This document shows, in pieces, positions 26,551 through 36,687 of a stretch of 64,000 nucleotides of DNA. The notes beneath the pieces are model-generated. The model made no database searches. It had not been told where the DNA came from and saw nothing but the letters and a program-made list of their open reading frames with translations. Position numbers and translations under genes: made by a program. Numbering within the stretch: position 1 is the first letter of the stretch; each line of letters opens with the position of its first letter. Where the stretch lies: contig CAMXJY010000002.1 of NCBI GenBank assembly GCA_947244325.1, positions 116,489 to 180,488 of the forward strand, in the 5' to 3' direction. This DNA is from an uncultured Clostridium sp. (GTDB taxonomy: Bacteria > Bacillota > Clostridia > TANB77 > CAG-508).

Positions 26551-26988
26551 ATGAAAAGAACTAGAGTAGCAGGAGTAATTGAAATGAATGATGGATATGC
26601 ACTTATGCATAGATTAGATGTAAAAAAAACAGAAAATTCAAATAAACCATATGGAGAGTACTATGTTTTTGCAGGTGGTGGAGTAGAAGAAAGTGATAAG
26701 TCATTAGAAGATGCAGTAAAAAGAGAAATTTTAGAAGAATTTGGTATAGAAGTTGAAGTAAAAGAAAAACTATATTATGAAAAGATAGATGATGAAGTTG
26801 ATGAATATTTATTTTATTGTGTATATAAATCAGGAGAGTTTGGAACTGGTACAGGACCAGAATTTTCAGGAGATCCTAAGTATGTAGATAGAGGAAAATA
26901 TATTCCGTGCATAGTACCTAAAGATGAAATAAAAAATATTAGATTAATACCAGAAAAATTTAAAGAGCAATTAATGAAAGATTTTTAA
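26551..26988 (+). CDS. Nudix hydrolase
   Basis: A 145-residue single-domain Nudix protein. The ATG at 26551 has GGAGGAAA seven bases upstream; the longer frame starting at 26539 would begin inside that site. Nudix box at about residues 47-69: GGGVEESD, then KREILEEFGI, with all key Glu residues. The start RTRVAGVIEMNDGYALMHR is typical. Substrate unknown. Isolated between greA and pyrH. Confidence 0.88.
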   Translation: MKRTRVAGVIEMNDGYALMHRLDVKKTENSNKPYGEYYVFAGGGVEESDKSLEDAVKREILEEFGIEVEVKEKLYYEKIDDEVDEYLFYCVYKSGEFGTGTGPEFSGDPKYVDRGKYIPCIVPKDEIKNIRLIPEKFKEQLMKDF

Positions 26989-27100
26989 ATAAAAAAATAA
27001 AAAAATAGTGTCAAAAAAAAGTTTTTATGATAGAATAATAAAAGTATAAAATTGGATAGATTTATATTCAATCTAAAATAAAAAAAAGGAGCTAATTAAG

Positions 27101-27808
27101 ATGATAGCCTATAAAAGAGTGTTATTAAAATTAAGTGGAGAAGCTTTAGCAGGAAAAGAAGGTCATGGAATAGATCCAGATGTAGTAGGAGCTATATGTG
27201 ATAAAGTTAAAGAAATTGTAGAAATGGGAGTTCAAGTATCTATTGTTGTTGGAGGAGGAAACTTCTGGAGAGGTTTAAAAAATGGAAAACAAATGAATGA
27301 TAGAGCAACAGCCGATTATATGGGAATGCTTGCAACAGCAATGAATGGATTAGCACTTCAGGATTCATTAGAATCTAGAGGAATATACACAAGATTACAA
27401 ACTGCAATAGAAATGAGAGATATTGCAGAACCTTATATAAAAAGAAAAGCAGCAAAACATTTAGAAAGAGGAAGAGTAGTAATTTTTGCATGTGGAACAG
27501 GTCATCCATTTTTCACAACAGATACAACGGCAGCATTAAGAGCAGCAGAAACAGATTCAGAAGTTATATTACTTGCAAAAACAATTGATGGAGTTTATTC
27601 AGCAGATCCTAAATTAGATAGTTCAGCAGTAAAATATGATGAAATATCTTATAAAGATGTTTTAGCCCAAGACTTAAAAGTAATGGATTCAACAGCTACA
27701 GCTTTATGCAAAGATAACCAAATACCTTTATTAGTTTTTGCAATAAGTGATCCAGAAAATATTGTAAGAGCAATAAAAGGTGAAAAAATAGGAACTATAG
27801 TAAAATAG
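27101..27808 (+). CDS. pyrH: UMP kinase
   Basis: Phosphorylates UMP to UDP for pyrimidine nucleotide synthesis; hexameric amino-acid-kinase fold. [15 protein letters not shown] at the N terminus, [10 protein letters not shown] (phosphate loop), [16 protein letters not shown] and [12 protein letters not shown] are conserved. 235 residues is normal. AAAGGAG precedes the ATG. First gene of pyrH-frr-uppS-cdsA-rseP-polC; tsf and rpsB, often upstream, are not here. Confidence 0.97.
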   Translation: MIAYKRVLLKLSGEALAGKEGHGIDPDVVGAICDKVKEIVEMGVQVSIVVGGGNFWRGLKNGKQMNDRATADYMGMLATAMNGLALQDSLESRGIYTRLQTAIEMRDIAEPYIKRKAAKHLERGRVVIFACGTGHPFFTTDTTAALRAAETDSEVILLAKTIDGVYSADPKLDSSAVKYDEISYKDVLAQDLKVMDSTATALCKDNQIPLLVFAISDPENIVRAIKGEKIGTIVK

Positions 27809-27889
27809 ATTAATATAAAAAAATATTATTTAAAAATAAATTATAATTTGAATATATATTATTATAATGTTAGAAAGGATTTAAAAATT

Positions 27890-28438
27890 ATGGAATTAGA
27901 AGGATTAGAAGAAAGAATGCAAAAGACAATAGGGGTTTTTCAAGATAACCTATCAGAAATAAGAGCAGGAAGAGCTAACCCAGCTATATTAAATAAAGTA
28001 AGTGTAGAATATTATGGAGTAGCAACTCCAATAAATCAAGTAGCAGGAATTTCTGTTCCAGAAGCTAGAACAATAGTTATTCAACCATGGGATGCAAGTG
28101 TATTAAAAGATATAGAAAAAGCAATTTTAGCATCTGATATTGGATTAAATCCAAATAATGATGGAAAAGTTATAAGATTAAATTTCCCAGAATTAACAGA
28201 AGAAAGAAGAAAAGATTTAGCAAAAGAAATAAGAAAAATAGCTGAAGAAGCTAGAGTAAGTGTTCGTTCTATAAGAAGAGATGGAATGGATAATGCTAAA
28301 ACAAAATGCAAAAATTCTGAAATAACAGAAGATGATAGAGCAAATTTAGAAGATAAAATTCAAAAATTAACAGATAAATATATAGGTCAAATTGATAAAT
28401 TATTAGAAGATAAAGAAAAAGAAATTATGAATATTTAA
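27890..28438 (+). CDS. frr: ribosome recycling factor
   Basis: Splits post-termination ribosomes together with EF-G. 182 residues from the ATG at 27890, which has GAAAGGAT upstream; the ATG at 27848 would add 14 residues not seen in the family. Conserved RAGRANPAIL, the central INQVAGISVPEARTIVIQPWD region and LTEERRKDLAKEIRKIAEEARVSVR (shown as about residues 105-130) are present. Confidence 0.97.
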   Translation: MELEGLEERMQKTIGVFQDNLSEIRAGRANPAILNKVSVEYYGVATPINQVAGISVPEARTIVIQPWDASVLKDIEKAILASDIGLNPNNDGKVIRLNFPELTEERRKDLAKEIRKIAEEARVSVRSIRRDGMDNAKTKCKNSEITEDDRANLEDKIQKLTDKYIGQIDKLLEDKEKEIMNI

Positions 28439-28453
28439 AGTTAGGAGAAAATT

Positions 28454-29164
28454 ATGGAAGAAAGAAATATGCCTAGACATATTGGAATAATTATGGATGG
28501 CAATAGAAGATGGGCAAAAGCTAAAAATTTACCAATAAAACTAGGACATAAAGAAGGTGCAGAAACTTTAAAGAAAGTAGTTAGATACGGAAATAAAATA
28601 GGTTTAGAATATATAACAGTATATGCTTTTTCAACTGAAAATTGGAGAAGAGGAGAAGAAGAAGTAAGTGCTTTAATGTTTTTGTTAGAAAATTACTTAA
28701 ATGATTTTGCTAAAGAAGCTGATACAGAAAATATTGTAATAAGAGTTATAGGAGATATTTCAAAATTTTCAGAAAGCTTGCAAACAAGTATAAAAAATAC
28801 TATTAATAGAACTAAAGATAATACAGGAATAGTTTTAAATATAGCATTAAATTATGGTGGTAGAGATGAATTAATAAATGCTATAAAAAATATATCTAAT
28901 GAAGTTAAAAGCGGAGAATTAAATTTAGATGAAATTACAGAAAAAATTGTTTCAGAACATTTATATACTAAAGAAATTCCTGATCCAGATTTAATAATAA
29001 GAACAAGTGGAGAACTAAGATTAAGTGGTTTCCTAACATGGCAATCAGTATACTCTGAATTATTATTTTTAGATAAACTTTGGCCAGATTTTAAAGAAGA
29101 AGATTTAGAAAATGCTATAGATGAATATAGTAAAAGAAAAAGAAATTTTGGTGGTACAAAGTAA
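28454..29164 (+). CDS. uppS: undecaprenyl diphosphate synthase
   Basis: Cis-prenyltransferase that builds the C55 lipid carrier for peptidoglycan and other envelope polymers. HIGIIMDGNRRWAK near residue 8 holds the catalytic Asp; YAFSTENWRR and the C-terminal RTSGELRLSGFLTWQS are signature motifs. 236 residues. AGGAG precedes the ATG; 15 bases after frr and 21 before cdsA. Confidence 0.96.
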   Translation: MEERNMPRHIGIIMDGNRRWAKAKNLPIKLGHKEGAETLKKVVRYGNKIGLEYITVYAFSTENWRRGEEEVSALMFLLENYLNDFAKEADTENIVIRVIGDISKFSESLQTSIKNTINRTKDNTGIVLNIALNYGGRDELINAIKNISNEVKSGELNLDEITEKIVSEHLYTKEIPDPDLIIRTSGELRLSGFLTWQSVYSELLFLDKLWPDFKEEDLENAIDEYSKRKRNFGGTK

Positions 29165-29185
29165 AGTAAGCAAAGGATTGATGAT

Positions 29186-30001
29186 ATGAATATAAAAAGA
29201 ATATTAACTAGCTTAATTGGTTTTCCAATAGTAATGTGCATTTTAATACTTGGAAATAAATATATTATTGATATTATAATGGCAATAATAGCGATAATAG
29301 CAATGAAAGAATATATAAATTGTTCATCAAATAAAGTAAAAGTGATTTCATGGATAAGTTATTTAGCAGCAGCATCAATTGCATTGTTACATATAGTACC
29401 ATCAGGTATAATAAAAACATATTTATTTATGGGAATACCAGTTTTATTATTAATACTGTTTTTACATGTAATAATATCAAATATGAAAATTACTTTTAGT
29501 GATATAACATATACTTTGATGGGAATATTATATGTTTTTGGATTTGTTATGTTTTTACCATTAATTTATGGTGTAAATGGTGATATTGATGGTAAAATTT
29601 TAATATGGTATGTTATGTTTTCTGCATGGGGAACAGATGTATTTGCATATTTTGTAGGTCATAGATTTGGAAAAATTAAATTTAGCAAAGTTAGCCCAAA
29701 CAAAACAGTAGAGGGATGTTTAGCTGGAATTATAGGTTCAGTTATAGTTAATTTAATTTTTACTTTTGCAATAAATTATTTTGGAAATTTAGAAATATCA
29801 TATGTGATGGTAGGAATTATATGTGCTATTTTGAGCATAATAGGACAAATAGGAGATTTTGCAGCATCAGTAATAAAAAGATATTTTGAAGTAAAAGATT
29901 TTAGTGATTTATTTCCAGGGCATGGTGGAATGTTAGATAGAATTGATAGTGTGATGTTTATAGCACCATTTGCATATCTATTATTAACAACATTATTGTA
30001 A
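29186..30001 (+). CDS. cdsA: phosphatidate cytidylyltransferase
   Basis: Makes CDP-diacylglycerol, the precursor of acidic phospholipids. 271 residues with about seven membrane segments. The family signature is at the C terminus: SPNKTVEGCLAGIIGS, then IGDFAASVIKRYFEVKDFSDLFPGHGGMLDRIDS (about residues 225-258), with the conserved Asp residues. dxr, which usually lies between cdsA and rseP in Firmicutes, is absent here. Confidence 0.95.
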   Translation: MNIKRILTSLIGFPIVMCILILGNKYIIDIIMAIIAIIAMKEYINCSSNKVKVISWISYLAAASIALLHIVPSGIIKTYLFMGIPVLLLILFLHVIISNMKITFSDITYTLMGILYVFGFVMFLPLIYGVNGDIDGKILIWYVMFSAWGTDVFAYFVGHRFGKIKFSKVSPNKTVEGCLAGIIGSVIVNLIFTFAINYFGNLEISYVMVGIICAILSIIGQIGDFAASVIKRYFEVKDFSDLFPGHGGMLDRIDSVMFIAPFAYLLLTTLL

Positions 30002-30027
30002 AATGCAAATATTAGGAGGAAATAGTT

Positions 30028-31032
30028 TTGAGCTTTTTAATTAATGCTATAAAAATAATTTTTTTATTAGGATTTTTAGTATTTATACATGAAGGTGGTC
30101 ATTTTTTAGCAGCAAGATTATTTAAAGTTAAAGTAGAAGAATTCTCAATTGGATTTGGACCTAAAATATTTACTAAAAAAGGAAAAGAAACAGAATATGC
30201 AGTTTCATTAATTCCTTTTGGTGGATATGTAAAAATGACTGGTGAAACAGAAAGAAGTCTTGATGAAGGAGCTTTTAATAATGCTAAAATTTCGCATAGA
30301 ATAGCAATTGTTGCGGCTGGAGCATTTGTAAATATAGTTTTTGCGATTATTGTTTATTTTATATTATCACTTACTTCAGGTTATAATATTTCTACAACTG
30401 TTGCTAGCATAGTTCCAGAAGCTGTAGAAAATGTGTCGAACATACAGGTGGGAGATAAAATAACTAAAATTGATGGAAAGAAAATAAGAATAAAATCAGA
30501 TATATCAAAAGCTTTAGGTAATTCAAAAGGAGAGCAAATAAAAGTATTAGTAATTAGAGAAAATGAAGAAAAAGAAATTATGGTTACTCCAACTGAATAC
30601 CAAGGAGCTTATATACTAGGAGTTCAAGTTGCACTTGCAGATGGAACTTTTAGTGAAAAAGTTTATTATGCATTCTGGGAAACAGTAGATTTTGTACTTT
30701 CTATTGGAGAAAGTTTAAAATTATTATTTACTGGAAATGTAGGTATAGAACAAATGACAGGACCAATAGGAATTTCAGAGATAGTAGTAAAATCAAGTGG
30801 AATATATGACTTTGTATATTTATTAAGTTTAATATCATTATCACTTGGAGTAACAAATCTTCTTCCAATACCAGCATTAGATGGTGGAAGGATTGTGTTA
30901 TTAATTATTGAAGGAATTCGAGGAAAAGCACTAAAAGAAGAAGTAGAGTTAAGTATACAGAGTTTAGGTTTTGCACTATTAATTTTATTTTCACTTTATG
31001 TGTCTTATAATGACATTTTAAGGATTTTCTAA
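30028..31032 (+). CDS. rseP: RseP/RasP-type site-2 membrane metalloprotease
   Basis: Intramembrane zinc protease that cleaves anti-sigma factors and signal-peptide remnants. TTG start behind AGGAGG. HEGGHFLAARLF near residue 21 is the HExxH zinc motif in the first membrane helix. A PDZ domain spans about residues 115-190, and NLLPIPALDGGRIVLL near residue 278 carries the second zinc ligand Asp. 334 residues. A possible client is the DUF4179 anti-sigma factor at 6.6 kb, which is only an inference. Confidence 0.95.
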   Translation: MSFLINAIKIIFLLGFLVFIHEGGHFLAARLFKVKVEEFSIGFGPKIFTKKGKETEYAVSLIPFGGYVKMTGETERSLDEGAFNNAKISHRIAIVAAGAFVNIVFAIIVYFILSLTSGYNISTTVASIVPEAVENVSNIQVGDKITKIDGKKIRIKSDISKALGNSKGEQIKVLVIRENEEKEIMVTPTEYQGAYILGVQVALADGTFSEKVYYAFWETVDFVLSIGESLKLLFTGNVGIEQMTGPIGISEIVVKSSGIYDFVYLLSLISLSLGVTNLLPIPALDGGRIVLLIIEGIRGKALKEEVELSIQSLGFALLILFSLYVSYNDILRIF

Positions 31033-31072
31033 GTTCTAGGAAGTATAAAAAATGAAGAAGGAAGTGTAAAAA

Positions 31073-31645
31073 ATGAAATGTAGTATTTGTGGAGCAAAAT
31101 TAAAAAAAGAAGGAGACATTTGTAGTAAGTGCTATAAAAAATTTAAAGAAGATGAAGAATTAAAAAAAGATGTAAATGAGATGCTAAAAATTAAAAGAAA
31201 ATATTCTATAGCTTATGTATTTTTAAAATATGCATGGGTAATTTTAATTTTTGCATTATCAGCAATTGGATGTTTTGCATTTTCTAGTCCACTTGAAGGG
31301 ATAGGATGTATACTTATATTTTTACTTGTTATGGGACTTTTATTATTTTTAGATAAAAGACTATCAAGAGCAAGTAAAGCAGTTTTTTATGAGAAAAAAA
31401 TGGTATATACGTTTAAATTTTTATTTTTTGACACAGAAAAAGTAGTAAAATATAGTGACTTAGCAGATATAACATATTTTCAAACTTTTGCACAAAAAAG
31501 ATTTGGTTTTGGAGATTTATGTGTATATGCAAGAGGAGCTGTTCCAGGAACTACAATATTTAATGGATTTCAATTAAAAAATGTTGCAAATGTAAAGGAA
31601 GTTTTAGATAGAATAGCAGAAATAGTAGGAACTATAGAAAATTAG
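31073..31645 (+). CDS. zinc-ribbon and bacterial PH-domain membrane protein
   Basis: A 190-residue protein. Residues 1-25 carry two CxxC pairs (CSICGAKL and CSKCYKK), a zinc ribbon. Two membrane segments follow (about 48-68 and 72-92), then a soluble part with VFYEKKMVYTFKFLFFDTEKVVKYSDLADI that looks like a bacterial PH (bPH2/DUF304) domain. Function unknown. It lies 40 bases after rseP and 10 before polC, so it shares their transcript. Part of the rseP-polC spacing includes a near-duplicated AAGTGTAAAAAATGAA leader. Confidence 0.75.
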   Translation: MKCSICGAKLKKEGDICSKCYKKFKEDEELKKDVNEMLKIKRKYSIAYVFLKYAWVILIFALSAIGCFAFSSPLEGIGCILIFLLVMGLLLFLDKRLSRASKAVFYEKKMVYTFKFLFFDTEKVVKYSDLADITYFQTFAQKRFGFGDLCVYARGAVPGTTIFNGFQLKNVANVKEVLDRIAEIVGTIEN

Positions 31646-31655
31646 GAAGGAAATT

Positions 31656-34600
31656 ATGCAGAAATATATAAAAGAAGTTTTCAATGATTATAATGGAAAT
31701 AGTAATTTAATAGAGTCAGAAATTGAGAATATAAATTTATATAAAAAAACAAATAAACTACAAGTGAAAGTAGTATCTTCTAAAAAAATAAGTTTGCAGG
31801 ATATTGAAGGTTTTGAAGATTACTTGATTAATAGGTTTAAAGTTAGCAAAGCTTCCATAGATGTTAGTTATAGTGATGATGTTAATATAGAGCAAGATAT
31901 AGAAGCAAATTGGGATAATATAATAAAATATATTGCTAAAAAAGAACCTTTTAGTAAAGCTATTTTAATGAATAGTAAAGTAAAAGTAACTGATGACAAA
32001 ATTGATGTAAACTTATTTATGAAGGGTGCTGCTTTTTTAGTATCTCAAAAATTTGATAAAGGATTAGAACATTTAATATCTAATTTATATAACAAACAAT
32101 ATTCAATAGAATTTGTTGAAAATGTATCAAAAGAATATGAAAAAGAATTAATCGAACAAAGAGATAAAGAAGAAAAAGAAGCTTTAATCGAACTTGAAAA
32201 ACAAGCTAAAATTGAAATTGAAGAAGCGAAAGAGAGAAAGAGAATTGAAGCAGAAAAAGAGAAATTAAGAAAACAGGAAGAAGAAGAAAAACTAAAAGAA
32301 GAATTAAGGCAGCAAAATCCAGAATTAGCAGCAAGAATTGAAGCACATCAAAATAAATTACCAGAAGTTAAAGATGAAGAATCACCATTAATATATGGAA
32401 GAAGCTTAACCATAAGAACAGAATTAGTTAAAATAGCTGATATACCAATGCAAGAAGATACAGAGATGAAAGTTTGTGTTGATGGAGAAATTTTAGGAGA
32501 CTCAATTGATTCAAGAGATATAAAAAATGAAAAAGTAATTCTTATGTTCAATATTTTTGATGGGACAAGTACAATAGCATGTAAAGCATTTTTAGATAAG
32601 GAAAAATTTAAAGATGTTAAGTCAAGAGTATCAAAAGCAAAAGGTTTAAGAATAGATGGAATGGCAAAATATAGTATGTATTCTAAAGAAGTAGAAATAA
32701 TGGCAAATACTATTATAGAATCAACTGGAATAAAAAGAGAAAAAAGAGTTGATGATGCACAAGAAAAAAGAGTTGAACTTCATATGCATACTCAAATGAG
32801 TCAAATGGACGCAATAACTCCTTGTGAAGATTTATTAAAAAGAGCAGTTAGCTGGGGATGGAAATCTATAGCAATAACAGACCATGGAGTTGTTCAAAGT
32901 TTTCCAGATGCACATAAATACCTAGAAAAAACAGGAGCAGATTTAAAAGTATTATATGGAGTAGAAGCATATTTTGTACCAGATAAAGATCCATGTGTAT
33001 TTAATTCTAAAAATCAAGATATAGATACAGAATATTGCGTATTTGACTTAGAGACAACAGGTATATCACATATTACAGAAAAAATAACTGAAGTTGGAAT
33101 AATAAAAATAAAAAATGGAGAAGTAATAGATACTTTTGAATGTTTTGTAAATCCAGAAAAACCAATACCAGAAGAAGTTGTTGCAGTAACTCATATTACA
33201 GATGATATGGTAAAAGATGCTGAAACAATTGATAAAGTAATGCCTAAAGTTTTAGAATTTATGGGAGATTCAGTTTTAGTTGCACATAATGCAGATTTTG
33301 ATATTGGATTTATGAAATATAATTGTGAGAAATTAGGATTAACTTTAGAAAATTCTCATATAGATACCTTACGTTTGGCAAAAGCAATATTTCCAGAATT
33401 TTCAAAATATAAACTAGGAATAATTGCAGATAAATTAGGAATAAAAGTAGATGTAGCCCACCGTGCTTTAGATGATGTTAAAACATTAGTTGCAGTATTC
33501 AAAGAGATGATATTAAGAGCAAAAGATAAAAATGCAAAAACTATAGATGATTTTGATAATGTTTTTGAAACAGATTTTAGAAAATTACCATCATATCATG
33601 CTATAATTTTAGCTAAAAATTATGTGGGATTAAGAAATCTTTATAAATTAATATCATATTCTCATCTAGATTACTTTTACAAAAAGCCAAGAATATTAAA
33701 AACAATGCTTGATAAATATAGAGAGGGATTAATTTTAGGAAGTGCTTGTGAAGCAGGAGAATTATATAGAGCAATTGTTGCTGGAAAATCTGATGAAGAA
33801 TTAGAAGAAATAGCAAATTATTATGATTACTTAGAAATTCAACCATTACAAAATAACGAATATATGATAAGAGAAGGACAAGTTGAAGGATGGGAAACTC
33901 TAAAAGAATTTAATAAAAAAATTGTTGATTTAGGAGAAAAATTAAATAAATTAGTAGTTGCTACATGTGATGTCCATTTTATGGATCCACAAGATGAAGT
34001 TTATAGAAGAATTTTGCAAGCAGGTCAAAAATATGATGATGCAGATAATCAAGCTCCATTATATTTAAGAACAACAGATGAAATGCTTAAAGAATTTGAA
34101 TATCTTGGAGAAGAAAAGGCATATGAAGTGGTTGTAACAAATACAAATAAAGTTGCAGATATGTGTGAAAAAATAAAACCAATTTCACCAGAAAAATGTC
34201 CACCACATATTCCAGGATGTGAGCAAACAATAAAGGATATAGCATATAGCAAAGCACATGAATTATATGGAGATCCACTTCCAGAGATTGTTCAAACTAG
34301 ATTAGATAAAGAATTAGATTCTATTATAAAAAATGGATTCTCTGTAATGTACATAATTGCACAAAAATTGGTTTGGAAGTCAAATGAAGATGGATATATA
34401 GTTGGTTCAAGAGGATCAGTAGGATCTTCGTTTGTTGCAAATATGACAGGTATTACAGAAGTTAATTCTCTTCAGCCGCATTATAGATGTCCTAATTGCA
34501 AATATTCTGATTTTTCGGATTATGGTGTAAAGAATGGATTTGATCTTCCAGACAAAGATTGCCCAAAATGTGGACACAAACTTGATAAAGATGGCATGGA

Positions 34601-36083
34601 TATTCCATTTGAAACGTTTTTAGGGTTTAATGGAGATAAAGAACCTGATATTGACTTAAATTTCTCAGGTGAATATCAAGCAAAAGCTCATAAATATACA
34701 GAAGTAATATTCGGAAAAGGAACAACTTTTAAGGCTGGAACTGTTGGTACAGTTGCAGACAAAACAGCATTTGGTTATGCTAAAAATTATTATGAAGAAA
34801 GAAACAAACATCTTCCAAATGCAGAAATAGCAAGAATATCTTCTGGATGTGTTGGAGTAAAAAGAACAACTGGACAGCATCCAGGTGGAATTATAGTTGT
34901 ACCAAAAGGAAGAGAGATATTTGAATTTACACCTGTACAGCATCCAGCAGATGACCCAAAATCAGATATAGTAACAACTCACTTTGATTATCACTCAATT
35001 GATCAAAACTTATTAAAACTTGATATTTTAGGTCATGATGATCCAACAGTTATAAGAATGCTACATGATATTACAGGAATTGACCCAACAAAAGTTCCTT
35101 TAGATGATAAAGAAACAATGAGTATATTTAGGTCAACAGAAGCACTTGGAGTTACTCCAGAACAAATTAATTCAGAAGTTGGAAGTTTTGGAATTCCTGA
35201 ATTTGGAACAAAATTTGTAAGAGGAATGCTAGTAGATACAAAACCTACAACATTTAGTGAACTTATAAGTATTTCTGGTTTATCACATGGTACAGATGTA
35301 TGGCTTAATAATGCACAAGAATTAATAAATGATGGAATAGTTACATTAAGTGAAGCAATAGGATGTAGGGATGATATAATGGTTTACTTAATGAAACAAG
35401 GTTTAGAGCCAAATCATGCATTTAAAATAATGGAAACAGTACGTAAAGGAAAAGCATTAAAAGATCCAGAAAAATGGGCAGAATATGTTAATATTATGAA
35501 AGAACACGATGTACCAGATTGGTATATAAAATCATGCGAAAAAATTAAATACATGTTCCCTAAAGCACATGCTGCGGCATATGTAACAAATGCTTTTAGA
35601 ATTGCATGGTTTAAAGTACACGAGCCAAAAGCATATTATACAGCATATTTCTCAATAAGGGCAGATGAATTTGATAGTGAATGTATGATATTTGGTAAAG
35701 AAAAAGTAAAAGAAAAAATGCGTGAAATAGATAAAGCAGGAAATGCAGCAACAGCAAAAGATAAAAATATGTATTCTATACTTGAATTGGTTTTAGAAAT
35801 GTATGAAAGAGGAATAAAATTTTTACCTATTGATTTATATAAATCTCATAGTACCAAGTTTATTATGGAAGAAGATGGAATAAGACCACCATTAAATAGT
35901 ATACCAGGTCTTGGAAGTATTGCTGCTGAAGGAATATATCAAGCAAGATTAGAAGAACCATTTGAATGCATTGAAGATATGCAAACTCGTGCAAAAATAG
36001 GTAAATCAGTAACAGAATTATTAGATAAATTTGGATGTTTGAAAGGTATGACAAAATCAAATCAAATGAGTTTATTTGTGTAA
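31656..36083 (+). CDS. polC: DNA polymerase III subunit alpha, PolC type
   Basis: The main replicative polymerase of low-GC Gram-positives. 1475 residues, normal. Order: N-terminal domain with a charged coiled coil (about 165-230), OB fold (about 255-355), PHP domain part 1 (VELHMHTQMSQMDAITPCED, about 372), DEDDh 3'-5' exonuclease inserted at about 460-620 (YCVFDLETTGISH), PHP part 2, then the polymerase. A four-Cys zinc knuckle (CPNCKYSD and CPKCGHKL) lies near 945-980, and EPDIDLNFSGEYQ holds the catalytic Asp pair. No frameshift and no in-frame CGG in 1475 codons. AGGAAGG before the ATG. Confidence 0.98.
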   Translation: MQKYIKEVFNDYNGNSNLIESEIENINLYKKTNKLQVKVVSSKKISLQDIEGFEDYLINRFKVSKASIDVSYSDDVNIEQDIEANWDNIIKYIAKKEPFSKAILMNSKVKVTDDKIDVNLFMKGAAFLVSQKFDKGLEHLISNLYNKQYSIEFVENVSKEYEKELIEQRDKEEKEALIELEKQAKIEIEEAKERKRIEAEKEKLRKQEEEEKLKEELRQQNPELAARIEAHQNKLPEVKDEESPLIYGRSLTIRTELVKIADIPMQEDTEMKVCVDGEILGDSIDSRDIKNEKVILMFNIFDGTSTIACKAFLDKEKFKDVKSRVSKAKGLRIDGMAKYSMYSKEVEIMANTIIESTGIKREKRVDDAQEKRVELHMHTQMSQMDAITPCEDLLKRAVSWGWKSIAITDHGVVQSFPDAHKYLEKTGADLKVLYGVEAYFVPDKDPCVFNSKNQDIDTEYCVFDLETTGISHITEKITEVGIIKIKNGEVIDTFECFVNPEKPIPEEVVAVTHITDDMVKDAETIDKVMPKVLEFMGDSVLVAHNADFDIGFMKYNCEKLGLTLENSHIDTLRLAKAIFPEFSKYKLGIIADKLGIKVDVAHRALDDVKTLVAVFKEMILRAKDKNAKTIDDFDNVFETDFRKLPSYHAIILAKNYVGLRNLYKLISYSHLDYFYKKPRILKTMLDKYREGLILGSACEAGELYRAIVAGKSDEELEEIANYYDYLEIQPLQNNEYMIREGQVEGWETLKEFNKKIVDLGEKLNKLVVATCDVHFMDPQDEVYRRILQAGQKYDDADNQAPLYLRTTDEMLKEFEYLGEEKAYEVVVTNTNKVADMCEKIKPISPEKCPPHIPGCEQTIKDIAYSKAHELYGDPLPEIVQTRLDKELDSIIKNGFSVMYIIAQKLVWKSNEDGYIVGSRGSVGSSFVANMTGITEVNSLQPHYRCPNCKYSDFSDYGVKNGFDLPDKDCPKCGHKLDKDGMDIPFETFLGFNGDKEPDIDLNFSGEYQAKAHKYTEVIFGKGTTFKAGTVGTVADKTAFGYAKNYYEERNKHLPNAEIARISSGCVGVKRTTGQHPGGIIVVPKGREIFEFTPVQHPADDPKSDIVTTHFDYHSIDQNLLKLDILGHDDPTVIRMLHDITGIDPTKVPLDDKETMSIFRSTEALGVTPEQINSEVGSFGIPEFGTKFVRGMLVDTKPTTFSELISISGLSHGTDVWLNNAQELINDGIVTLSEAIGCRDDIMVYLMKQGLEPNHAFKIMETVRKGKALKDPEKWAEYVNIMKEHDVPDWYIKSCEKIKYMFPKAHAAAYVTNAFRIAWFKVHEPKAYYTAYFSIRADEFDSECMIFGKEKVKEKMREIDKAGNAATAKDKNMYSILELVLEMYERGIKFLPIDLYKSHSTKFIMEEDGIRPPLNSIPGLGSIAAEGIYQARLEEPFECIEDMQTRAKIGKSVTELLDKFGCLKGMTKSNQMSLFV

Positions 36084-36192
36084 TATCACTCTAATTTCCA
36101 ATAAAAATAATATCAAAAGTAGAATACAATTGCTATTACTTTCTCTTGATATTATTGCTATTGGAGATTTTATAACAAAGATTGGAGAAATA

Positions 36193-36672
36193 ATGGAATT
36201 TAGAAAAATAGGAATAGAACAATTTGAAAAATTGAAAAAATTATTTCCAGATAATGAAACAAAGTGGATTAAGTATAAAAATAAGAGATTACAACAATTT
36301 GAAAAACAAGAAATAGATGTATTTGTAATTGAAGATGATGATAAATTTATTAGTGAAATAACAGTTAATTATAAAAGTCATCAATTAGAAACAGAAACAA
36401 TACCAAATAAAAGAGTATATTTAGAAGCATTTAGAGTAGATAAAAAATATCAAGGACAGGGGTTAGGACAAAAGCTAATAAAGTATTGTATAGATTATTT
36501 AATTAATATAGGGTATACTGAATTTACAATAGGTGTAGAAGAAAATAATGAAATAGCAAAACATATATATTTTAAATTTGGATTTACAAATCCAATAGAT
36601 AAAGGAAAAGGAGATGAATTTGATATTAGCGAATATACTTTATATTTAAAAGATATAAATAATTTTATGTAA
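36193..36672 (+). CDS. GNAT family N-acetyltransferase
   Basis: A 159-residue acetyltransferase. The ATG at 36193 with GGAGA upstream gives the usual GNAT start MEFRKIGIEQFEKLKKLF; the open frame reaches back to 36076 but that extension is not family-like and overlaps polC. The acetyl-CoA motif is KKYQGQGLGQKLIKY (about residues 89-103), with ENNEIAKHIYFKFGF after it. Substrate unknown. 15 bases before a second GNAT gene. Confidence 0.85.
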   Translation: MEFRKIGIEQFEKLKKLFPDNETKWIKYKNKRLQQFEKQEIDVFVIEDDDKFISEITVNYKSHQLETETIPNKRVYLEAFRVDKKYQGQGLGQKLIKYCIDYLINIGYTEFTIGVEENNEIAKHIYFKFGFTNPIDKGKGDEFDISEYTLYLKDINNFM

Positions 36673-36687
36673 CAGGAGATATAATAA

